Shown: one piece after another, positions 1 through 8,680 of the stretch
How the letters are laid out: every line of letters starts with the position of its first letter
Numbering within the stretch: position 1 is the stretch's first letter
DNA from: G965233625 sp965233625
GTDB taxonomy: Bacteria; Planctomycetota; Planctomycetia; Pirellulales; Pirellulaceae
Length of the DNA: 64,000 nt
Assembly (NCBI GenBank): GCA_965233625.1
Contig: OZ247499.1
Location: 4,836,001-4,900,000 of the forward strand
Direction of reading: 5' to 3'
Made by a program: the position numbers and the translations under genes
The notes under the pieces: generated by a model
The model's database searches: none
What the model was told of the DNA's origin: nothing
Seen by the model: the letters and a program-made list of their open reading frames with translations, nothing else

Positions 1-177
1 AAGAAGCCGGCGGAAGTCGCCACGGCAGGTTCACCCCTCCGCTGGCTCCGCGAGGTGCAGGCGACCATCATCAAAGAAGGCGACCAGCTCAACACCCACG
101 CCGAAATCAACATCCGCCGCGCCCCCAAAAAGAAGGCGCCTAACGCGTTGGACCTGCTGAATATTTTTGGGAAGTAG
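1..177 (+). CDS. C-terminal end of an unidentified protein (partial)
   Basis: Frame 1 is open from the first base to a TAG stop at 175-177 and gives 58 residues. The piece is basic and ends in a short hydrophobic tail (NALDLLNIFGK). It has no motif I recognise, and the start lies outside the window. A long open frame with ordinary codon use argues that it is real. No function can be given. Confidence 0.55.
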   Translation, partial: KKPAEVATAGSPLRWLREVQATIIKEGDQLNTHAEINIRRAPKKKAPNALDLLNIFGK

Positions 178-380
178 CGGGCCTTCTTATCCAGGGCTGC
201 GCCCTTCGCTGACTTAAGACTGTCCCGTTGGGACTTCGTTTGAACGCGGCCGGTATTCAGCAGCCGCGCCCCACAGCACTCTCGTGCTGTTCGTGATACG
301 ATACGGCTGTGAACTGAACGATTGCGGCGTGGCTGTTGGAGAGGCCGCTGCCGTTGATTCTATGGATTACGGATGAACAT
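178..380. other. Intergenic region before pepF
   Basis: About 200 bases between an upstream stop and the chosen pepF start. I see no open frame worth calling and no strong hairpin. It presumably carries the promoter of the peptidase gene, but I could not pick a convincing -35/-10 pair. Confidence 0.3.
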
Positions 381-2183
381 ATGAGCAACGTGAAAACACT
401 TCCGCCACGCAGCGAAATTAAGACCGGCGACACCTGGGATCTGGGCAGTCTGTACCCTTCCGAAGAGGCGTGGGAGGAAGACTTCAAAAAGTTTGAAGCA
501 GAGATTGCGGGCTACGATGATTACCGCGGCAAACTGGGTGAAAGTGCCGCGACGCTGAAGGCGTGCCTGGATTTTGATTACGGGCTGGACCGGCTGGGCG
601 AACGGTTGGGCGTGTATGCTTTTCTTCGCACCACGGAAGATCAGGCCGATAGCGACGCCCAGCGCCGTGTGGGCCGCTTTCAGCATGCAGCCACCAAGGC
701 CGCGCAGGCCGGCAGCTTCATCCGCCCGGAACTGCTGGCGATTGATAAAGAAACGCTGGACGGATTTCTGGCAGAGCCGGAACTGGAACTGTACCGCCTG
801 GCCGTGGAACAACTGGTGCGTTACCGCCCGCACACGCTCTCCGGGCCGGAAGAAAACCTGATGGCCATGCAGGGCGAGATGGCCGGCGCCGCCTCGAAAG
901 CGTTCCGGCAGTTGCTGGACGCGGATCTGAAATTTGGCACCGTCGTGGATGAGAACGGCGACGAAGTGGAACTGGGCAACTCCACCTTCAGCAAGTTCCT
1001 GCAATCGCCCGACCGCAGCGTCCGCGAGAAAGCCTTCCGCCAGTATTACGAACAGTTCACCGCCCACGAAAACACGCTGGCCGCCATGCTCAGCGGTTCG
1101 GTGGCCAAGGACATCTACTACGCCAAGGCGCGAAATTACGATTCCGCGTTGTCAGCCGCGCTGTTCCCCGACAACGCCCCGCAGGCGGTTTACGATAACC
1201 TGATCGCCGCGGTGCGGAAGAATCTGCCAGCCGTGCACCGCTATCTGGACGTGCGGCGCCGCAAGATGAAGCTGGATGACATTCATCACTACGACACCTA
1301 CGTGCCGATCCTCAGCGATGTGAAGACCGACTATCCGTGGGAGGAAGCCGTCAGCACCGTCATCGAATCGCTGCAGCCGCTGGGCAGTGAATACTGCCAG
1401 ACCCTGGAGAAAGGTCTCAGCGGCAGATGGGCCGACCGCTACCCGAACAAAGGGAAGCAGAGCGGCGCCTTCAGTTGCGGCACCTTCGACGGCGATCCGT
1501 ACATTCTGATGAACTACAAGCCCGACGTGCTGAACGATTTGTTCACGCTGACGCACGAAGCCGGGCACTCGATGCATTCGTTCTACTCGGCCGGCAATCA
1601 GCCGTTCCCGTACTACAACTACACCATCTTTGTCGCCGAGGTGGCCAGCACCTTTAACGAGCAGTTGCTGTCGCACCACCTGCTGGGCAAGGCGGAAGAC
1701 GACAAGCAGCGGGCGTATCTGATCAATACCGAGATCGACGACATCCGTGGCACCATCGTACGGCAGACGATGTTCGCCGAGTTCGAAAAGATCATTCACG
1801 AAATGGCCGAAGCGGGCGAACCGCTCACGGTGCAGGCGCTGAAAGACACCTACGGCAAGCTGCTGAAAGATTACTTCGGCCCGGACTTTGTCATCGACGA
1901 AGAACTCTCGCTGGAATGCCTCCGCATCCCGCACTTCTACCGCGCGTTCTACGTCTACAAATACGCCACCGGCATGTCCGCCGCCATCGCCCTCTCGCAG
2001 CGTGTGCTCAACGGCGGCGAAGCGGAACTCAGCGACTACCTCAACTTCCTCAAAGGCGGCTGTTCCCAATACCCGCTAGATCTACTCCGCGGCGCTGGCG
2101 TCGATCTGGAGAAGCCCGAACCGGTCGATACCGCGCTGGCGCACTTCGACAATCTGGTGACGGAACTGGATGAGCTGGTTTAG
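381..2183 (+). CDS. pepF: Oligoendopeptidase F (M3 family zinc metallopeptidase)
   Basis: A 600-residue cytoplasmic metallopeptidase that cuts short peptides. The zinc-binding HExxH motif is visible as LTHEAGHSMHSFYS about two thirds along. The downstream glutamate region (FVAEVASTFNEQLL) and the conserved C-terminal stretch (FYRAFYVYKYATGMSAAIAL) fit the PepF/M3B family, as does the length of about 600. I start at ATG 381 (MSNVKTLPPRSEIK) rather than the in-frame ATG at 336, because the extra 15 residues do not look like PepF and the family normally begins just before the region aligned here. It seems to be a stand-alone housekeeping gene for peptide turnover. Family assignment is strong; the exact substrate range cannot be read from sequence. 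Confidence 0.95.
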   Translation: MSNVKTLPPRSEIKTGDTWDLGSLYPSEEAWEEDFKKFEAEIAGYDDYRGKLGESAATLKACLDFDYGLDRLGERLGVYAFLRTTEDQADSDAQRRVGRFQHAATKAAQAGSFIRPELLAIDKETLDGFLAEPELELYRLAVEQLVRYRPHTLSGPEENLMAMQGEMAGAASKAFRQLLDADLKFGTVVDENGDEVELGNSTFSKFLQSPDRSVREKAFRQYYEQFTAHENTLAAMLSGSVAKDIYYAKARNYDSALSAALFPDNAPQAVYDNLIAAVRKNLPAVHRYLDVRRRKMKLDDIHHYDTYVPILSDVKTDYPWEEAVSTVIESLQPLGSEYCQTLEKGLSGRWADRYPNKGKQSGAFSCGTFDGDPYILMNYKPDVLNDLFTLTHEAGHSMHSFYSAGNQPFPYYNYTIFVAEVASTFNEQLLSHHLLGKAEDDKQRAYLINTEIDDIRGTIVRQTMFAEFEKIIHEMAEAGEPLTVQALKDTYGKLLKDYFGPDFVIDEELSLECLRIPHFYRAFYVYKYATGMSAAIALSQRVLNGGEAELSDYLNFLKGGCSQYPLDLLRGAGVDLEKPEPVDTALAHFDNLVTELDELV

Positions 2184-2231
2184 GCGAAAGCCCACTTTGC
2201 CCGGTTGGTAAGGAAGCGAGGGAGAGCTGCG

Positions 2232-2513
2232 ATGACGACCCGTTCGGCCGCTGTCAAACTGCGTCGTCTTTCCCTGGCTCTGGAAGGCAATATCGTAACC
2301 CCGGCTGAATTCGGTTCCGCTGGGCTGGGGCTGCTGATTGATAAGGCGGACCACGATCCAATACCGCTGATGTTGACGTTACCAGAATCGCACCAGCAAC
2401 TGATTGTTGCGGAAGTTCAGAAGTTATCAGGTATTGGAGATGCACAACGCGAGTATCATTCGCAGGCCCGAATTGTCTGTGAAGCCATTGTTTCTCACTA
2501 TCAATCTTACTGA
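2232..2513 (+). CDS. Hypothetical small protein
   Basis: About 93 residues from ATG 2232, which is preceded by a GGAGAG ribosome-binding site at 2221. The upstream in-frame start at 2205 lacks such a site. The protein is soluble, with a mixed alpha/beta look (LIDKADHDPIPLMLTLPESHQQLIVAEVQKL), and has no signal peptide or motif I know. It sits 48 bases after pepF on the same strand and 39 bases before another unknown gene, so the three may be co-transcribed. No function is assigned. Confidence 0.5.
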   Translation: MTTRSAAVKLRRLSLALEGNIVTPAEFGSAGLGLLIDKADHDPIPLMLTLPESHQQLIVAEVQKLSGIGDAQREYHSQARIVCEAIVSHYQSY

Positions 2514-2552
2514 CATCCACGCATACCGTCATGAAACGGGCAAGAGTCTTCG

Positions 2553-3014
2553 GTGTCTACGGACTATTCCTTATTTGTAAACTCGAACGCGTCGGCGATT
2601 GAGGATATCAAGCTACTTACGATCCACACGGGTGTAGAGCTGCATGAGAACGGGCGGTTGACGATCGAGGGTCTCACGGGTGTTTACTTTGAAGCGATGA
2701 CCGCAAGGCATCGCAGGATCATGGCCCAAGACTACGGGCCGTATGGACAGGACTACACCTGGTTTCTCACCGGTACGTACAACAAAGAATCTGATATCCA
2801 CCAGCTCTACGGCCGCCTGGTGCGTTGCGCCGCGACACTCGTTGCAAGTCGGCCGCAGCTTCCACTTGCGCTGATGCGATCCGCAGAATCCTTTTATGTG
2901 CTCAACACGCCTGCGAAACTTTTCCTATCTAAGCAATGTCTGGATGAAGCCGGGGTGCCAGAGCTATTCCAGCGGGAATTCACGCAACAGCACATCGACG
3001 GAGACGATTATTAG
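2553..3014 (+). CDS. Hypothetical protein
   Basis: A 153-residue soluble protein that starts with GTG at 2553 (MSTDYSLFVNSNASAIED). No in-frame ATG lies close upstream. It has alternating hydrophobic strands and helices and a WFLTGTYNK segment, with no transmembrane segment. The small size, an N-terminus of the type XDYSLFV and an unknown neighbour are reminiscent of bacterial immunity-type proteins, but I see no toxin nearby and do not claim it. Function unknown. Confidence 0.55.
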   Translation: MSTDYSLFVNSNASAIEDIKLLTIHTGVELHENGRLTIEGLTGVYFEAMTARHRRIMAQDYGPYGQDYTWFLTGTYNKESDIHQLYGRLVRCAATLVASRPQLPLALMRSAESFYVLNTPAKLFLSKQCLDEAGVPELFQREFTQQHIDGDDY

Positions 3015-3219
3015 TGGCGGCGATTCGAGTTTGATTCAGGCGAATCTGCCACCGCACCTGAACCGAAACGATTCTTTCCAGTGGCCCAGCATTCCAACTG
3101 GATTCGGTCCACTTCGATGGCTTGCCCTTACCCGCTGCCTAGAGTGGTAGAAACATTTGTTTCAACTTACGCCGTGTCGCTTCGTGGTCGCGGCTTAACA
3201 TATTCACTCAGGTGGAAAC

Positions 3220-3981
3220 ATGACGAAAGCAGCACTTGTTACTGGTAGCGGGCGTGACCGTGTGGGCAATCTTATTGCGCGGGGGTTGGCTGAGGATGGT
3301 TATGCGATCGGGCTGCACTACCACAGCTCGGAAGAAGAGGCCGTGCAGACGCGGGATGAACTGCGCGGGAAAGGCGTTGCCTGCGATGCGTATCAGGCCG
3401 ATGTGGGCGAGGAAGAAGATGTGAAGCGGATGGTCGCCGCGTTTGGCGAGCAGCATGGCCGTATCGATGTGCTGGTGACCACGGCTTCGATCTGGAAGAC
3501 CATCCCGTTTGCAGAAACCACGGCGGACGACGTGCTGCAGAGCTTCCGCATTAACACGCTGGGAACCTTCCTCTGTGCGCGGGAAGCCGGTCTGCGGATG
3601 GCCAAGCAGGAAGAGGGCGGCAGCATCATCGTGTGCGGAGACTGGGCGATCGAGCGGCCCTATCCAAGCCACGCCGCGTACTTCATCGCTAAGGGCGCCA
3701 TCCCGACGCTGACCCGCATGCTGGCGGTGGAGCTGGCGGAGATGAACCCCAAGGTGCGGGTCAATTGCATTCACCCCGGTCCCGTCATGTTCCCGCCCGG
3801 CAGCAGTGAAGAAGAAAAGCAGGAGATGCGCGATTCCACCCTGGTCAAAACCGCGGGCGAAACAGAATGCATGCTCTCCGCCGTGCGGTTCCTCACCAGC
3901 AACCATTTTGTCACCGGCGCCTGCCTACCCGTAGACGGCGGACGCAGCATCTACGCAGGCGAAACACGTAATGACGGCTGA
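3220..3981 (+). CDS. Short-chain dehydrogenase/reductase (pteridine-reductase-like)
   Basis: A 253-residue NAD(P)-dependent oxidoreductase of the classical SDR family. The N-terminal Rossmann loop is present in modified form (VTGSGRDRVGNLIA). The acidic DV motif (YQADVGEEEDV) and the region after strand 4 (DVLVTTASIW) follow. The catalytic Tyr and Lys sit in YPSHAAYFIAKGA (YxxxK). The modified glycine motif with R after TGxG and the HYHSSEEEA stretch after strand 2 resemble pteridine reductase/FolM-type enzymes that use NADPH, but other SDR subgroups remain possible. The C-terminus ends in the usual G-x-xxxVDGG segment (GACLPVDGGRSIYAG). It converges on the PARG gene 23 bases away. Confidence 0.88.
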   Translation: MTKAALVTGSGRDRVGNLIARGLAEDGYAIGLHYHSSEEEAVQTRDELRGKGVACDAYQADVGEEEDVKRMVAAFGEQHGRIDVLVTTASIWKTIPFAETTADDVLQSFRINTLGTFLCAREAGLRMAKQEEGGSIIVCGDWAIERPYPSHAAYFIAKGAIPTLTRMLAVELAEMNPKVRVNCIHPGPVMFPPGSSEEEKQEMRDSTLVKTAGETECMLSAVRFLTSNHFVTGACLPVDGGRSIYAGETRNDG

Positions 3982-4004
3982 GCAGCGCCGGCAGAAAAAA
4001 CAGG

Positions 4005-4850
4005 CTATCCGAACCGCTCTTCAAACGCCGCAAGTGTCGCCGCCTCACTGCTTCGTGCCAGGACGGCGAACACGACGGTTTTGAACGCTTTGCGGAAGCG
4101 ATCGTCTTCTTTTAGAAATTCGTGAAACCAGCGGGCGACGTCTGCCGGGTTGTTGCGGAACACGCCGCAGCCCCACGCGCCCAGCACCAACGCCTCGTGC
4201 TGATGAAGCACGGCCAGCGCGAGCACGCCTTCGATCCGCTGCCGCATGACTTTCTCAATGCGGTGGACCTGGTCAGGTTCGTTCTTACGGACGGCGCCTG
4301 CATTCACGGCAGGCGCGGTGATGATAGATGTGACATAGGGCCGGTCAAGCAGTTGATCTTCATCATCGCGGAACACGGGCACACGTGGCGAGTAGATCAT
4401 ATGCTGCGTATACAGACTGGTGCCGCAATGACGGTTGGCCTCGTAATATCCCATCACGGGATAAATACAGGCATAAAGTCCAGACGCCCGCGCAAGGCAT
4501 TCCTCCTGTGCCTGACTACCATTCAAAAACCCACCGCCAGGGTTCTTGGCAGAGGCAAAGTTCAGGCACAGCGGATCGGGGGAATCGCCCGCTTCAACAA
4601 GCTGCTTCGCTGCCGCAAAAGTCGTGCAGTTCCGGACCTGGAACTGCGTATCAAATTCGCCCCGCTGCCCGTTCACGCGCTCAAACACCGCATCCCACGA
4701 ATCCGGGCAATACAACGTCGTCCCCTCACGCGCCGCAGCAAGATCATCGCGCAAACGCACCTGCGACCCATCCGCCAGCGCGTAGCGGCCCTGGTTAAGA
4801 ATCTCAACAGTCTCTTTGGCAATCAATGCACGTTTCGAACGGCTGGCCAT
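4005..4850 (-). CDS. Microbial poly(ADP-ribose) glycohydrolase domain protein (TIGR02452 family)
   Basis: A 281-residue protein with the bacterial PARG signature. The segment NFASAKNPGGGFLNGSQAQEE contains the GGG-(x)6-8-QEE motif whose paired glutamates catalyse release of ADP-ribose. A macro-domain type loop (VLGAWGCGVFRNNPADVARWF) lies near the C-terminus. By family knowledge it cleaves ADP-ribose polymers or removes ADP-ribose from targets in the cytoplasm. The start at 4850 (MASRSKRALIAKE) gives the usual N-terminal helical extension (ETVEILNQGRY). No ADP-ribosyltransferase or NADAR partner lies in this window, so the substrate is unknown. A role in phage defence, DNA repair or NAD metabolism is inference. 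Confidence 0.85.
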   Translation of the reverse strand: MASRSKRALIAKETVEILNQGRYALADGSQVRLRDDLAAAREGTTLYCPDSWDAVFERVNGQRGEFDTQFQVRNCTTFAAAKQLVEAGDSPDPLCLNFASAKNPGGGFLNGSQAQEECLARASGLYACIYPVMGYYEANRHCGTSLYTQHMIYSPRVPVFRDDEDQLLDRPYVTSIITAPAVNAGAVRKNEPDQVHRIEKVMRQRIEGVLALAVLHQHEALVLGAWGCGVFRNNPADVARWFHEFLKEDDRFRKAFKTVVFAVLARSSEAATLAAFEERFG

Positions 4851-4921
4851 CGGCCCATCTCCTGGCGTATTTCATTTGGCGTTTAGAGACACAGTTCCGG
4901 TCCACCGGGTTCACGGAGCCA

Positions 4922-4957
4922 CGAAAAAAGCCACCCGGCGGTGAACCTGGTGGCTTT
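4922..4957 (-). terminator. Intrinsic terminator of the NtrC/histidine kinase operon
   Basis: Read on the minus strand, the arms AAAGCCACC and GGTGGCTTT form a 9-bp stem (4927-4935 with 4949-4957), and the downstream arm runs into six T residues. It lies 28 bases after the response regulator stop codon at 4985, as expected of a Rho-independent terminator. Confidence 0.85.
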
Positions 4958-4984
4958 GCGTTTTGTTCGCGGTGCGTGGCTGGG

Positions 4985-6370
4985 TTAGCCCGTTTTTCTT
5001 AGGGCGGCGGCCTGGTTGAGTTTGTTGTAGAGGGTTTTGACGCTGACGCCTAATTCCTCGGCTGCGGTGGGTTTGTTGCCGTCGTTGCGTTCCAGGGCTT
5101 CGTGGATGGCTTGCAGTTCGATCTCGCGGAGCGTCAGCGGGCCGGTGTTGAGGCGAAGGTTGGCCGTGCGGGCACCGAAGCGCTGTGGCAGGTGTTCCGG
5201 CGCGATCTTGCCGCTGCTGCAGAGAATGGTGGCGTGCTCGACCACGTTGGAAAGTTCGCGGACATTGCCGGGCCAGGTGTGCGATTGCAGCGTGGCGATG
5301 GCTTCGTCGGTAAACATATTTTCGTCCGGCCGCGCGTCGCTGCGGAACCGGCGGAACAGATGATTGGCCAGCGGCGCGATATCGTCCAGGCGGTCGCGCA
5401 ACGGCGGTAGATGCACTTCGAAGGTGTTGATGCGGTACATCAGGTCTTCGCGGAACTCGCCCTCTTCCACCATCTCCGTCAGGTTGCGATGCGTCGCACA
5501 GACCACGCGGACATCCACCTTGAAGGCTTCATTGTCACCCACGCGGCGGATGTCTCCGCTCTCAAGCACGCGGAGCAGTTTGGCCTGCATGGATTTGGGA
5601 AGCTCGCCGATTTCATCGAGGAAAATCGTGCCGCCGTCGGCCACTTCAAACAGGCCGGTGCGGTGTTCATCCGCGCCGGTGAAGGCGCCTTTGCGATGGC
5701 CGAACAGTTCACTTTCGATCAGGTTCTCTGGCAAAGCGCCGCAGTTAATGGCCACGTAAGGACGTTCCGCGCGGGCGCTCTGATCGTGCACCGCGCGGGC
5801 GGCCAGCTCTTTACCGGTGCCCGTTTCGCCAAGGATCAGCACCGTGGAATTGGTTGGCGCCACTTTGGAAAGCAGGTCGCGGACTTTGGCCATGGCGCCG
5901 CCCTGACCGACCATTTTGGATTTACCTTCGACGCGTTCAAGCTGCAGCTTGATGGCGCGGTACTTGTTGGTCAGTTCGCGTTTGTCGATCACGCGTTTGA
6001 GCAGCGATTGCAGTTCAATCAGCTTGCACGGTTTTTCCAGATAATCGAAAGCGCCCTGCCGTAAGGCGGCAATGGCGGAGTCCATGGTGCTTTTGCCCGT
6101 CAGCACCACAGCTTCGGTATCAGGCGATTGTTCTTTGGCCAGCGTGAGCACCTCGATGCCGTTCATGCCAGGCATATCGAGATCCACCAGCACGCAGTCG
6201 TAGGTGTTGCGTTCCAGTGCGGCGGCCGCGGTCAGCCCGTCGGGGCAGACGGTCACTTCGTGCCCCATGCGCGGCAGCTCGATGCTCATCAATTCCTGCA
6301 GCGACGGCTCATCGTCAGCGAATAATATCTTCAGGCCGTTACGCGGCTTTTCGGTTTTCTTTCGTTTCAT
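4985..6370 (-). CDS. Sigma-54-dependent response regulator (NtrC family)
   Basis: A 461-residue three-domain activator. Residues about 14-130 are a receiver with the phospho-acceptor Asp63 (CVLVDLDMPGMNG) and the Thr/Lys pair (VVLTGKST, LEKPCK). Residues about 150-390 are a sigma-54 AAA+ domain with Walker A GETGTGKE, the sigma-54 contact loop GAFTGA, a Walker B segment GGTIFLDEIGELP and the arginine finger region (YRINTFEVHLPPLRDR). The end is a Fis-type HTH (NKPTAAEELGVSVKTLYNKLN). It overlaps the histidine kinase gene by 32 bases, so the pair is translationally coupled and must form a two-component system that activates RpoN-dependent promoters. The input signal is unknown. Confidence 0.95.
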   Translation of the reverse strand: MKRKKTEKPRNGLKILFADDEPSLQELMSIELPRMGHEVTVCPDGLTAAAALERNTYDCVLVDLDMPGMNGIEVLTLAKEQSPDTEAVVLTGKSTMDSAIAALRQGAFDYLEKPCKLIELQSLLKRVIDKRELTNKYRAIKLQLERVEGKSKMVGQGGAMAKVRDLLSKVAPTNSTVLILGETGTGKELAARAVHDQSARAERPYVAINCGALPENLIESELFGHRKGAFTGADEHRTGLFEVADGGTIFLDEIGELPKSMQAKLLRVLESGDIRRVGDNEAFKVDVRVVCATHRNLTEMVEEGEFREDLMYRINTFEVHLPPLRDRLDDIAPLANHLFRRFRSDARPDENMFTDEAIATLQSHTWPGNVRELSNVVEHATILCSSGKIAPEHLPQRFGARTANLRLNTGPLTLREIELQAIHEALERNDGNKPTAAEELGVSVKTLYNKLNQAAALRKTG

Positions 6371-7967
6371 TTTTCACCAGGGGCAAGGTGACGCGGAACT
6401 GAGAACCTTGGCCGGCTCCCTTACTGAAGGCCTGAATATCGCCACCATGATCGGAGACAATGCGGTAAGTGATGGACAGGCCCAGGCCGGTGCCTTGTCC
6501 ATCGCGGCGCCGCGTGAAGAACGGTTCGAACAGATGTTCCATCACGTCTTCGCACATGCCGCAGCCGTTGTCCTCGACCCGGACAACTGCTTCGTTGTTT
6601 TCGGTCACAATCGAAATCGCCACCTGACCACCGGGGTCGAGACTATCCAGCCCGTTGGTGATCAGGTTCAGCATCACCTGTTTAATTTCCTGCGGATTCA
6701 CCGGCGCCAGGATGCGCGCGCCGCGGTTGAAGACGATATCTTTCTCGCGGTATTTGCCCAGATGCCGCACCATCTCAATCACGCCTTCGACCAGCTCGCA
6801 GAGATCCGTTTCGGTCTTCTCCACATCGCTCATCCGCGAGTAATCCAGCAGGCTGCCGGTGATGCCTTTGCAGCGGAAAGCTTCGTCCTGAATGCGCCGC
6901 AGGTACTTCTTTAGAACGTCGATCTCTTCGTTGTGTTCTTCGTCCGGCAGTTCATCGTCTTCGGCGATAATATCCTGCAGGCGCATTTCCAGCGATTCAG
7001 CACACCACGCGATCGACGCCAGCGGGTTGTTGATTTCGTGTGCGACGCCGGCCGCTAAAAAGCCGACACTGGCCAGGCGTTCGCTGCGGACAACTTCCCG
7101 CGTGCGGATCTTGACCTCTTCGTCCAGGCCTTTGATCGTTTCCTGCAGCTTCTGATAGGTCTCCTGGAACTTGCTGGTCATGTCGTTCATGGCAGTGGCA
7201 AGTTCTGACACTTCATCGTTGTGATCGACTTTGATCTGATAATCGTATTCGCCGCTAGCCACGCGGCGCGAACCCTGGATCAGCACGCCCAGCGGGCGGA
7301 AGACCGATGCGTAAAAGAACAGCCCCAGCGATACCAGCATCAGCACGGCCGCCACACTGGTGACCCAGGTCAGGATGATCCAGGTGCGATAACGCCCCCG
7401 CACATCGCCGGCAAAGCTGTGCATACGTTGCTGCAGGAAGGTCGGCAGCTGCTTGCTCAGGCTCTGCATGTTTTCGATTTCGCCATCGAGCGCTTCGCCC
7501 GCGACGGGGTCGAGCATCCAGTCCACATCGCTTTCGATGGTCTGTATCCGCGCGAGCGATTCATCCAGCTGCGCCACGGCTTCCAGTTCGCCGGTGTTTT
7601 CGCTGATGAGCGGGTCGTTGGCGATGCCCGCGTTGAGCTGGTTGCGGTATTTGGTCAGCGCTTCTTCAACTTCCATCAGGCTCATGCGGAAGTCTTCGCG
7701 CAACAGTTGCGAATCGACGGTCGCCATGCCAATTTTTGAATTAGAACGCGCGTCGCGAAGACGGCTCAGCGCCACGCGTAGATCGCCCACACGCTGCGTT
7801 AGATCAGCCGCCAGGGGCAGCTCTTTGGCGCGGACCGTCACGCTGCGCGCCAGGTCGCGATACGAGTAGGCGCCGCGGAATCCGCTGAACGCCAGAATGC
7901 CGACGCTGACGACCAGGATCGCAACGCCAAGCAACAGTTTGTTTCGAATGGGCCAACGGGTCAGCAC
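6339..7967 (-). CDS. Membrane sensor histidine kinase
   Basis: A 542-residue kinase. Transmembrane segment 1 is near residues 10-30 and segment 2 near 196-222. Between them is an extracytoplasmic helical sensor of about 165 residues with no named domain. A HAMP linker (about 222-275) leads to the dimerisation and phosphotransfer region with the histidine in AAGVAHEINNPLASIA (His310). The C-terminal ATPase has N (NLITNGLDSL), G1 (VEDNGCGM), F (FEPFFTRR) and G2 (GTGLGLSI) boxes. It phosphorylates the NtrC-type regulator encoded immediately downstream, whose gene overlaps it by 32 bases. The sensor contains many heptad-like leucines (LTQRVGDLRVALSRLRD), which suggests a four-helix-bundle sensor. 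Confidence 0.95.
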   Translation of the reverse strand: MLTRWPIRNKLLLGVAILVVSVGILAFSGFRGAYSYRDLARSVTVRAKELPLAADLTQRVGDLRVALSRLRDARSNSKIGMATVDSQLLREDFRMSLMEVEEALTKYRNQLNAGIANDPLISENTGELEAVAQLDESLARIQTIESDVDWMLDPVAGEALDGEIENMQSLSKQLPTFLQQRMHSFAGDVRGRYRTWIILTWVTSVAAVLMLVSLGLFFYASVFRPLGVLIQGSRRVASGEYDYQIKVDHNDEVSELATAMNDMTSKFQETYQKLQETIKGLDEEVKIRTREVVRSERLASVGFLAAGVAHEINNPLASIAWCAESLEMRLQDIIAEDDELPDEEHNEEIDVLKKYLRRIQDEAFRCKGITGSLLDYSRMSDVEKTETDLCELVEGVIEMVRHLGKYREKDIVFNRGARILAPVNPQEIKQVMLNLITNGLDSLDPGGQVAISIVTENNEAVVRVEDNGCGMCEDVMEHLFEPFFTRRRDGQGTGLGLSITYRIVSDHGGDIQAFSKGAGQGSQFRVTLPLVKNETKENRKAA

Positions 7968-8305
7968 GGCGACCTCCTTGTCGCTTCACCCCATTACAAC
8001 CAGGCTGTAACGGGAATACGGGATTTGGGCGGGCGGAGTGTAGCGACATCGCTGGGCCGCAGCAAGAGAAGAAAGCCACGTATTGCCGCCGTGGGCTAGC
8101 ACCGCCAGCAGCGCGGCGAAAGAAGTGCGTTATCCAACAGCCGTAGGTCAGGCGCCTGCCTGACGATGGTTAGGGTGGATTCCGTTTCATCGGCAGGCGG
8201 GCGCCTGCCCTACGTGGTTTGAGGTAGCGCCAAGCTGCATTCACTTCGCGGGGGCGGTAAACTGATGGCGTTGATTGTGCTAGCAGATTGCAAATCAGGT
8301 GCGTG
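7968..8305. other. Intergenic region with two CAGGCGCCTG palindromes
   Basis: This 340-base gap separates divergent genes and must hold both promoters. It contains two copies of a palindrome centred on GGCGCC with flanks CAGGCGCCTGCC: one at about 8149-8166 and one at about 8191-8212, the second followed by CTACG. The same sequence borders the IS481 insertion at 36749. I see no open frame here. Confidence 0.5.
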
Positions 8306-8680
8306 ATGGAAGACAAGAATCCTCCCGGCCAGCCGCGTTACGACGCCGTCTACGTGCATTCGTTGCGTGAAGCGGCGGTGATTGTGGTGATGTTTTCCAT
8401 TGCCTGCGTATGGGCGATTAGCGTGAGCTTTTCCACGGGCTACAACCTGGCTGAAACGGACGAAGTGGCCACCGTGCTGGGCATGCCCGCCTGGGTGTTC
8501 TACGCGGTGCTGCTGCCTTGGGTGGTGATTGACGTGGTCGCCATCTGGTTCTGTTTCTTCTACATGCAGAATGACGATCTGGGCGAAGCGGTGGAAACCG
8601 CCGCTTATGAGTTTGGCGAGGACGAAGTTACAGACGAAGCCGCTACCGGCAAGCAGAACCCGCCGGAGTCGCAGCCGTGA
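8306..8680 (+). CDS. Small two-TM membrane protein, YhdT/DUF997-like
   Basis: A 124-residue protein with two hydrophobic segments (AAVIVVMFSIACVWAIS and WVFYAVLLPWVVIDVVAIW), ending in an acidic tail that begins FYMQNDDLGEA. The arrangement and the DDLGE tail match the small YhdT/DUF997 proteins encoded directly upstream of PanF-type sodium symporters in many bacteria. The stop overlaps the start region of the symporter gene (TGATG), so the two are translationally coupled. It presumably stabilises or modulates the symporter. ATG 8306 is preferred to the TTG at 8288. Confidence 0.75.
   Translation: MEDKNPPGQPRYDAVYVHSLREAAVIVVMFSIACVWAISVSFSTGYNLAETDEVATVLGMPAWVFYAVLLPWVVIDVVAIWFCFFYMQNDDLGEAVETAAYEFGEDEVTDEAATGKQNPPESQP

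Noticed and set aside
5411..6064. 217-residue plus-strand frame opposite the NtrC regulator
   Set aside because: Antisense shadow without family motifs or ribosome site.
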